From: Bacillota bacterium
GTDB lineage: Bacteria; Bacillota; Clostridia; Lachnospirales; Lachnospiraceae
DNA length: 64,000 nucleotides
Reading direction: 5' to 3'
NCBI GenBank assembly: GCA_023423335.1
Contig: JAFAFU010000070.1
Span: forward strand, 1 to 64,000
Shown here: positions 59,473 to 64,000 of the stretch, one piece after another
How positions within the stretch are numbered: the first letter of the stretch is position 1
Layout of the letters: every line of letters starts with the position of its first letter
The notes under the pieces: model-generated
Seen by the model: only the letters and a program-made list of their open reading frames with translations
What the model was told of the DNA's origin: nothing
Database searches by the model: none
Translations under genes and position numbers: made by a program

Positions 59473-60579
59473 ATGCTGCATGTTATAATAAAGGAAACGA
59501 AGGATTTTCTCAGAGACAGAGCCAATCTGTTCTTCTTCCTGATGTTTCCGGTTATTCTGGTCTTTCTGCTCGGTAATCTGCTGCATTCGATGGATAAGGC
59601 GGAGGAAGTGATTGGCGATATCAGGGTCCACTACCTGGTCCGGACCGATAATGAGCTTCATAGGATGGCGGTTGAAGGCTTTATAAAAGCATTGGAGGAT
59701 GACCGGAACATAAGCTTTCAGCAGACAGCCGATTTAGAGGCTTCCAAGCTCATGGCCGGCAGGGATGAAATTACGGCAGTGGTCATATTTGCGGGAGAGC
59801 CCATGGAAATCAATATTTATGAGGGAACAAACCATATCAAGAACAGGACGATCGGCGCCATAATGAACGGCTTCGTCCTGACGAACAAAGCCTTGGGAGC
59901 GGTTTTTAAAGCCAATCCCGCTGCCTTGACCGCAGGTGCCGGCGAACAGCCGGATCTTGTGAAACAGAAGGATCTTGGAGTAAACAGAACGATGCTGGAT
60001 TATTATGCGGTAACGATGATTGCAATGGTCTGCTTTATGAGTGTTATTCTTGGCTCCGGCGCATTTATCGGCGAGAGACAGAATAAGACGATGAACCGGC
60101 TGCTGATTGCACCGAAAAACAAGATCAGCCTGTTCTTCTCAAAGATTCTCGGCATGCTGCCGCAGACCATTCTCCAGATAGCAATCATAATGCTCTGCAG
60201 TGTCTTTATCTTTGATGCCAATTACGCATCCTCCCTGCAGGACAATATCTATCTGTTCTTTATGTTTTTTATTGTCACATTGACGATGATATCCATCGGT
60301 GCCGTAGCCGGACTTTTCATAAAGGTGAATCCGATGGCAGTCATGTTCCCGATTTTATGGGTTATGATGTTCCTCTCAGGTACCTATTCGAAGGAAATCA
60401 ACATTAGCGGTGTTTCGGATCGTATGCCGATTTATATAATCCAGGAGGCTGCCTTTGACCTGACCGTATTCGGGCGCTATGAAAGATGCAATTTTGTAAT
60501 CGTCATCTGCATCCTGATTACCGTCATCATGCTGTCTATCGGGGCATATGCCTTCAGCAGAAAGGAGGAGGAACGATGA
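59473..60579 (+). CDS. ABC-2 permease 1
   Basis: A 368-residue ABC-2 permease. One membrane segment at the N-terminus (about residues 17-38) is followed by a large outer domain and five segments in the second half (MIAMVCFMSVILGSGAFIGERQNKT, ILGMLPQTILQIAIIMLCSVF, LFFMFFIVTLTMISIGAVAGLF, VMFPILWVMMFLSGTYS, CNFVIVICILITVIML). Start at 59473 behind GGAGGG. It overlaps the next gene by four bases. Confidence 0.9.
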   Translation: MLHVIIKETKDFLRDRANLFFFLMFPVILVFLLGNLLHSMDKAEEVIGDIRVHYLVRTDNELHRMAVEGFIKALEDDRNISFQQTADLEASKLMAGRDEITAVVIFAGEPMEINIYEGTNHIKNRTIGAIMNGFVLTNKALGAVFKANPAALTAGAGEQPDLVKQKDLGVNRTMLDYYAVTMIAMVCFMSVILGSGAFIGERQNKTMNRLLIAPKNKISLFFSKILGMLPQTILQIAIIMLCSVFIFDANYASSLQDNIYLFFMFFIVTLTMISIGAVAGLFIKVNPMAVMFPILWVMMFLSGTYSKEINISGVSDRMPIYIIQEAAFDLTVFGRYERCNFVIVICILITVIMLSIGAYAFSRKEEER

Positions 60580-61721
60580 AGAATATATGGCTGCTTACCT
60601 TAACAAGCATGAAACGGAACAAGATGTTCCTCTTATTGTCCGTATTCGGCGGCTTGATCCTGTGCTTTCTGATCAATTCCATGGGAAATCTGTCTGTGGA
60701 TATCAGACTCTCTCAGGTTGCGGTCGGTGTTATGGATCAGGATCAGAGCGAATTATCCCTGGATTTTAAGGAGTATCTGACCGGAGAGCTGGAATTTAAG
60801 CTGATGGAGGGTAAGACCTATGAAGAGCTTTCACAGGAGTTGATTGAGAAGAACATATCAGTTATAATAGAGATACCGGAAGACTTTTATGAGGCTGCGG
60901 CATCCGGACGGATGGCGGATATTACGGTGACTTCACTGGATGATTATGAGAACGCTGCCTTTCTGGAGGCCTACCTGAACAGCTATATGGGAAGTATCCG
61001 GCTGTTGTCCGGGCATGCGGAAGGTGTGAAAGAAGAATTTGACCGGCTGTTTCAGGATTACAAGCGGGAGGATATTTCGGTTACCCAGTCGGCTGCACAG
61101 GAAATAGATAAACAGCTGTTGAAGGAAAAGGAAGGCTTTAATAATTCCATAGGATTTTACCTGATGCTTGTCTTCGGTTTAAGCATCATCCTTTCCTTTA
61201 TTGTATTAGAGGATCGGATCTCCGGGGTATTCAACCGGGTGAAGATTACTCCGGTAAAACCGGTCCAATATATCCTTGGAACCGGTATCTTCGGGATAAT
61301 AATCTGCCTGCTGGAGATCATTATCTATTGCGGCTATATCCTGATGACAGGGATGGACATTGGGTTCTCCCTGGGATTGTTGGTTTTAATGATGGTGCTG
61401 TTTTCTTTGTTTACCGTTTGCTTCGCTATCGTTATTGCACTGGCGCTTAAAACAAAAACCGCGGTCGGGGCAGTAAGCATGGCCTTTTCCACAATCGGCT
61501 GCATTCTTGGCGGGGCATATTTTCCGCTGGATCTGGCACCGCAGAGTCTTCAAAATCTGGCGAAGATATTGCCTCAATATTGGTTTATGGATACCTTCCG
61601 CATGATACAGCTGGATAATACAGCCAATGTACTACCCAATATTATAATACTGGCACTGTTTACCTTATTGACTTTCCTGATCGGAGCAGTACTGTTTTCG
61701 CAAAACTATAAACACAGTTAG
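60576..61721 (+). CDS. ABC-2 permease 2
   Basis: A 381-residue ABC-2 permease of the same type as the gene before it, but different in sequence. It has an N-terminal segment (about 19-38), an outer domain, and about five C-terminal segments, with LPQYWFMDTFRMIQ as the typical block. The ATG overlaps the preceding stop codon (ATGA, 60576-60579). The two permeases probably pair as a heterodimer. Confidence 0.9.
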   Translation: MKNIWLLTLTSMKRNKMFLLLSVFGGLILCFLINSMGNLSVDIRLSQVAVGVMDQDQSELSLDFKEYLTGELEFKLMEGKTYEELSQELIEKNISVIIEIPEDFYEAAASGRMADITVTSLDDYENAAFLEAYLNSYMGSIRLLSGHAEGVKEEFDRLFQDYKREDISVTQSAAQEIDKQLLKEKEGFNNSIGFYLMLVFGLSIILSFIVLEDRISGVFNRVKITPVKPVQYILGTGIFGIIICLLEIIIYCGYILMTGMDIGFSLGLLVLMMVLFSLFTVCFAIVIALALKTKTAVGAVSMAFSTIGCILGGAYFPLDLAPQSLQNLAKILPQYWFMDTFRMIQLDNTANVLPNIIILALFTLLTFLIGAVLFSQNYKHS

Positions 61722-61733
61722 GCGGAGGTTCCC

Positions 61734-62849
61734 ATGATTGATAAGCCGTTCCTCTATCTGTTAGCTAAACTGGCAGCGGTAATCACTTCGTTTTTAATCG
61801 CAGGCGATGAGAAAGCCGATATGGTCTTCTGGATTATATCGGCTCTTAGCTTTGCCTGCATTTTTATATTGGAGCTGTTGATTTACCGTATCATGAAACG
61901 GACGGATATTATTGTTATCCTGATTCTTGGCTGTATCATCGCCTGCTTTACCATAGGCTTTCAAATCCTGTTTCCGCTCTATATCATTCTGATTATGCAT
62001 TTGTTTGACCTGACAATAGAACAAAATATGTATTATCAGATCATTGCCGTGGCATTTTTCCTTTCCTTCTTTATCTTTGCTCCGAAGAAGGAGCTTTTTG
62101 CGCTGGCCGTGGTGCTGATCGTTTTTACCATGCTGGTAAGGTACCTGCTGGATAAATTGGCGGTCAGCCAGGAGATCAATGAGAACCGGAAGGATGCCAT
62201 CAGTGAGATGGAGAAAAAGCTAAAGGATCTGAAAGGTCTGATTAAAACCTTGAAATACACAGCTTCCGTTGAGGAGAGGAACCGGATTGCAGCCAGAATC
62301 CATGACCAGATCGGGCATGGTATTTCGGGCAGCATCATTATGCTGGAGGCGGCGCTTCTGGTTATGAAGGATAATCCGGGCAAAGCAACGGAAAATGTAC
62401 GAAAGGCGGTAGGCAACCTGCGGGAGGGTGTCGATGAGATCCGGACTGCCTTGCGGGAAGAAAGGGCAGGGCGTCATCTGCTTGGAATCAATGATGTGAT
62501 CTTGACGCTGGAGGAATTCAAGGTTACCTATAATATCAATACCCATCTTAAGACCTCCGGAGATTTAAATAATATCTCCCTGGATATGTGGTCCTGCATC
62601 CATGACAATCTGAAGGAATGTCTGACTAATCTGCTGAAGCATTCCAATGCAACGGAATTTTCTCTGAATATTGAGGTATTTAAGAAGATTATCAAGATTG
62701 AATATAAGGACAACGGGAAATCGGAGGAAGCCTTTGAAAAGGATATGGGTCTGGAGGCAATCGAGGAGAGGACCGTTAACACGAGGGGACGGTGCTTTAT
62801 TAACAAAAGTGAGAGCGGTTTTTGTGTGACAAATATATTTACTTATTAA
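61734..62849 (+). CDS. DesK/NarX-type histidine kinase
   Basis: A 371-residue kinase. About five or six membrane segments at the N-terminus (residues 5-140) carry no large outer domain, so it may sense the membrane, like DesK. A coiled coil (about 145-175) leads into a HisKA_3 domain with His190 in EERNRIAARIHDQIGHG. The ATPase domain is short: NLKECLTNLLKHS carries the N box, and DNGK and GLEAIEERT are visible, but a later glycine box is weak. It starts 12 bases after the permease gene. Confidence 0.9.
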   Translation: MIDKPFLYLLAKLAAVITSFLIAGDEKADMVFWIISALSFACIFILELLIYRIMKRTDIIVILILGCIIACFTIGFQILFPLYIILIMHLFDLTIEQNMYYQIIAVAFFLSFFIFAPKKELFALAVVLIVFTMLVRYLLDKLAVSQEINENRKDAISEMEKKLKDLKGLIKTLKYTASVEERNRIAARIHDQIGHGISGSIIMLEAALLVMKDNPGKATENVRKAVGNLREGVDEIRTALREERAGRHLLGINDVILTLEEFKVTYNINTHLKTSGDLNNISLDMWSCIHDNLKECLTNLLKHSNATEFSLNIEVFKKIIKIEYKDNGKSEEAFEKDMGLEAIEERTVNTRGRCFINKSESGFCVTNIFTY

Positions 62850-62850
62850 G

Positions 62851-62900
62851 TGTGCCTGCGTCATCAAAGCGTGTAAACACACTTGGCACAAACTGACGCA
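62851..62900 (+). other. Interleaved inverted repeats between kinase and regulator genes
   Basis: TGTGCC (62851-62856) matches GGCACA (62885-62890), and TGCGTCA (62857-62863) matches TGACGCA (62894-62900). The pairs cross, so the RNA could form a pseudoknot or two alternative folds; GTGTAAACAC lies between. No T-run follows. Confidence 0.45.
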
Positions 62901-63111
62901 TAGGGGAGGCATATTTGGTTAGCGTGATACGTAAGGCCCTAAAATACAGGACCTAAGTACCAGCGAATTCATAACAGTTGCTCATTGAACTATGTCCTGC
63001 ATCGCTTTAATATCGTTAGTGAATATGCAAATTAACGAAGCTATGATGCCGGAAGGGCTTTTGACATCTGAATTTTTGATATGATGACATAGAAAGGTGT
63101 GGGTAGATTCT

Positions 63112-63738
63112 ATGATACGGGTTTTGATTGCGGATGATGATGCCATCATCCGGGAAGGGTTGAAGATGATTGTTGAAACACAGGCAGATATGGAGTTTCT
63201 GGGAGCTGCCGGGGACGGAAGGCAGGCAGTGGAGTTGGCCGGGCAATTCCGGCCGGACGTAACGATGCTGGATATCCGTATGCCGGTGATGGACGGAATT
63301 GCGGCTGCTGAGGAAATCATGGCGCGAAAGCTGTCAAAGCCATTGCTTTTGACCACCTTCGACGAGCCGGATCTGATTCTGCGGGCTTTAAAAGCCGGAG
63401 TGAATGGATATATCTTAAAGAACAGTCCGGCGGAACGGATTCTCTCTGCCCTTCGTATGATCAACAGCGGAGGCACGGTCTTCCAGGCAGATATCCTGGA
63501 ATTCATCCGCAGCAGGGTTTCTGCCAGCGCCACCGGGAATCATGTATTCGAACTGCTGTTATCTCCAAGGGAATTGGAGATCGTAACTCTGGTTGCGGAC
63601 GGTTTATCCAACCGGGAGATCGGTGAGAAGCTTTATCTGACGAATGGTACCGTCAGGAATCATATCAGTACCATATTGGAGAAAACCGGTCTGGAGCATC
63701 GCACCCAGATCGCAGTGCAGTATCTGAAGAATTTATAA
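63112..63738 (+). CDS. NarL/LuxR-type response regulator
   Basis: A 208-residue regulator with a receiver domain (Asp54 in MLDIRMPVMDG, acidic pocket ADDD, Lys in ILKNSPAE) and a LuxR-type helix-turn-helix (LSPRELEIVTLVADGLSNREIGEKLYLTNGTVRNHISTILEKTG). ATG 63112 is the standard start; a GTG five codons upstream is possible. It is the partner of the DesK-like kinase and likely controls the export genes through the palindrome at 58335. It is set 260 bases behind the kinase gene and may have its own promoter. Confidence 0.94.
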   Translation: MIRVLIADDDAIIREGLKMIVETQADMEFLGAAGDGRQAVELAGQFRPDVTMLDIRMPVMDGIAAAEEIMARKLSKPLLLTTFDEPDLILRALKAGVNGYILKNSPAERILSALRMINSGGTVFQADILEFIRSRVSASATGNHVFELLLSPRELEIVTLVADGLSNREIGEKLYLTNGTVRNHISTILEKTGLEHRTQIAVQYLKNL

Positions 63739-63777
63739 AAAGTCAAAGGATATCCGTCTATTAGGTATAAAATATTA

Positions 63778-63816
63778 ATGCAATATGTTTTAGTTACTAA
63801 AACATATTGCATTTTG
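63778..63816 (+). terminator. Terminator after the response regulator
   Basis: A perfect 16-bp stem (63778-63793 with 63797-63812), 3-base loop, followed by TTTTG. The run of T inside the stem suits termination on both strands. Confidence 0.8.
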
Positions 63817-63835
63817 TTAAATTTTAGTTTATAAT
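63807..63835 (+). promoter_or_regulatory. Promoter of the last gene
   Basis: TTGCAT (63807-63812) and TATAAT (63830-63835) are 17 bp apart. The -35 overlaps the terminator stem. Confidence 0.55.
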
Positions 63836-63917
63836 AATTATTGTTTAGTTACTGAAAAATATTTGGGGGAAATTTAATCGGTGCAAAATCTGTTTGCAAT
63901 AAAGGAGAGAAGCAAGC

Positions 63918-64000
63918 AATGGAAGATTTAGTATCTAAAATTTATCAGGTAATGGGTATCATGATTTGTGAATCAAAAGTATCCAGAAAATATGGAACAG
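63918..64000 (+). CDS. Unknown gene, 5' end only (partial)
   Basis: ATG 63918 lies about 10 bases behind AAGGAGAG and opens a frame that is still open at the window end: MEDLVSKIYQVMGIMICESK and a few more residues. Too short to identify. Confidence 0.55.

Overview
The window looks like a chromosomal segment of a low-to-mid GC anaerobic Firmicute, most likely a member of the Lachnospiraceae or a close clostridial relative. Reasons: a T-box leader in front of thrS; the tepA-ylzJ-(uppP)-ftsK/spoIIIE block; pyrB with a separate pyrI; formate-tetrahydrofolate ligase; a BirA-boxed birA-bioY pair; strong AGGAGG ribosome binding sites; and many clostridial-type accessory genes. The genus is an inference.

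Layout. 1-9.6 kb is core: the 3' part of pnp, an LCP-family cell-wall protein, a TraB/GumN protein whose last domain is in another frame, an M16 peptidase that ends inside a long imperfect palindrome, an AIM24-family protein, then a promoter, a Thr T-box and thrS. 9.6-12.2 kb (minus strand) is a WYL regulator, a GyrI-like protein and an SPL-family radical SAM protein. 12.4-20.4 kb (plus) holds an aromatic-acid-exporter-like membrane protein behind a structured leader, tepA-like protease, ylzJ, uppP, ftsK/spoIIIE and two ATP-grasp ligases of unknown product.

20.4-32.4 kb is an inserted island. At both ends lie short, unequal fragments that read as the C-terminus of the 23S rRNA methyltransferase RlmD (RumA), a known type of integration target. 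Between them are a resolvase-like small gene, a small unknown gene, a tightly packed defence operon (hsdM, hsdS, an FRG-domain gene, hsdR, and a GmrSD-type DUF262/DUF1524 nuclease), and a decayed large serine recombinase gene preceded by an 11-bp inverted repeat.

32.4-43.4 kb is mixed: a NUDIX hydrolase, an AraC-GyrI regulator, an exported MBL-fold protein with a Pro/Thr-rich linker, a HAD phosphatase, an unknown Cys-cluster protein, fhs, an alpha/beta hydrolase, an XRE-membrane regulator, a Fe/Mn superoxide dismutase family protein and pyrBI. 43.6-46.9 kb is a SWIM-SNF2 helicase. 47.1-53.7 kb is a complete export cassette: OmpR-type response regulator, histidine kinase, an anchored unknown protein, adaptor, MacB-type permease, lipoprotein and ATPase; a 17-bp motif is shared by its two upstream regions. 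53.9-58.2 kb (minus) is bioY, birA with its operator, a zinc-ribbon membrane protein and tyrS. 58.3-63.7 kb is a second export cassette: ABC ATPase, two ABC-2 permeases and a DesK/NarL-type two-component pair, with a perfect palindrome at the promoter. The window ends at the start of an unknown gene. No tRNA, rRNA or CRISPR array was seen.
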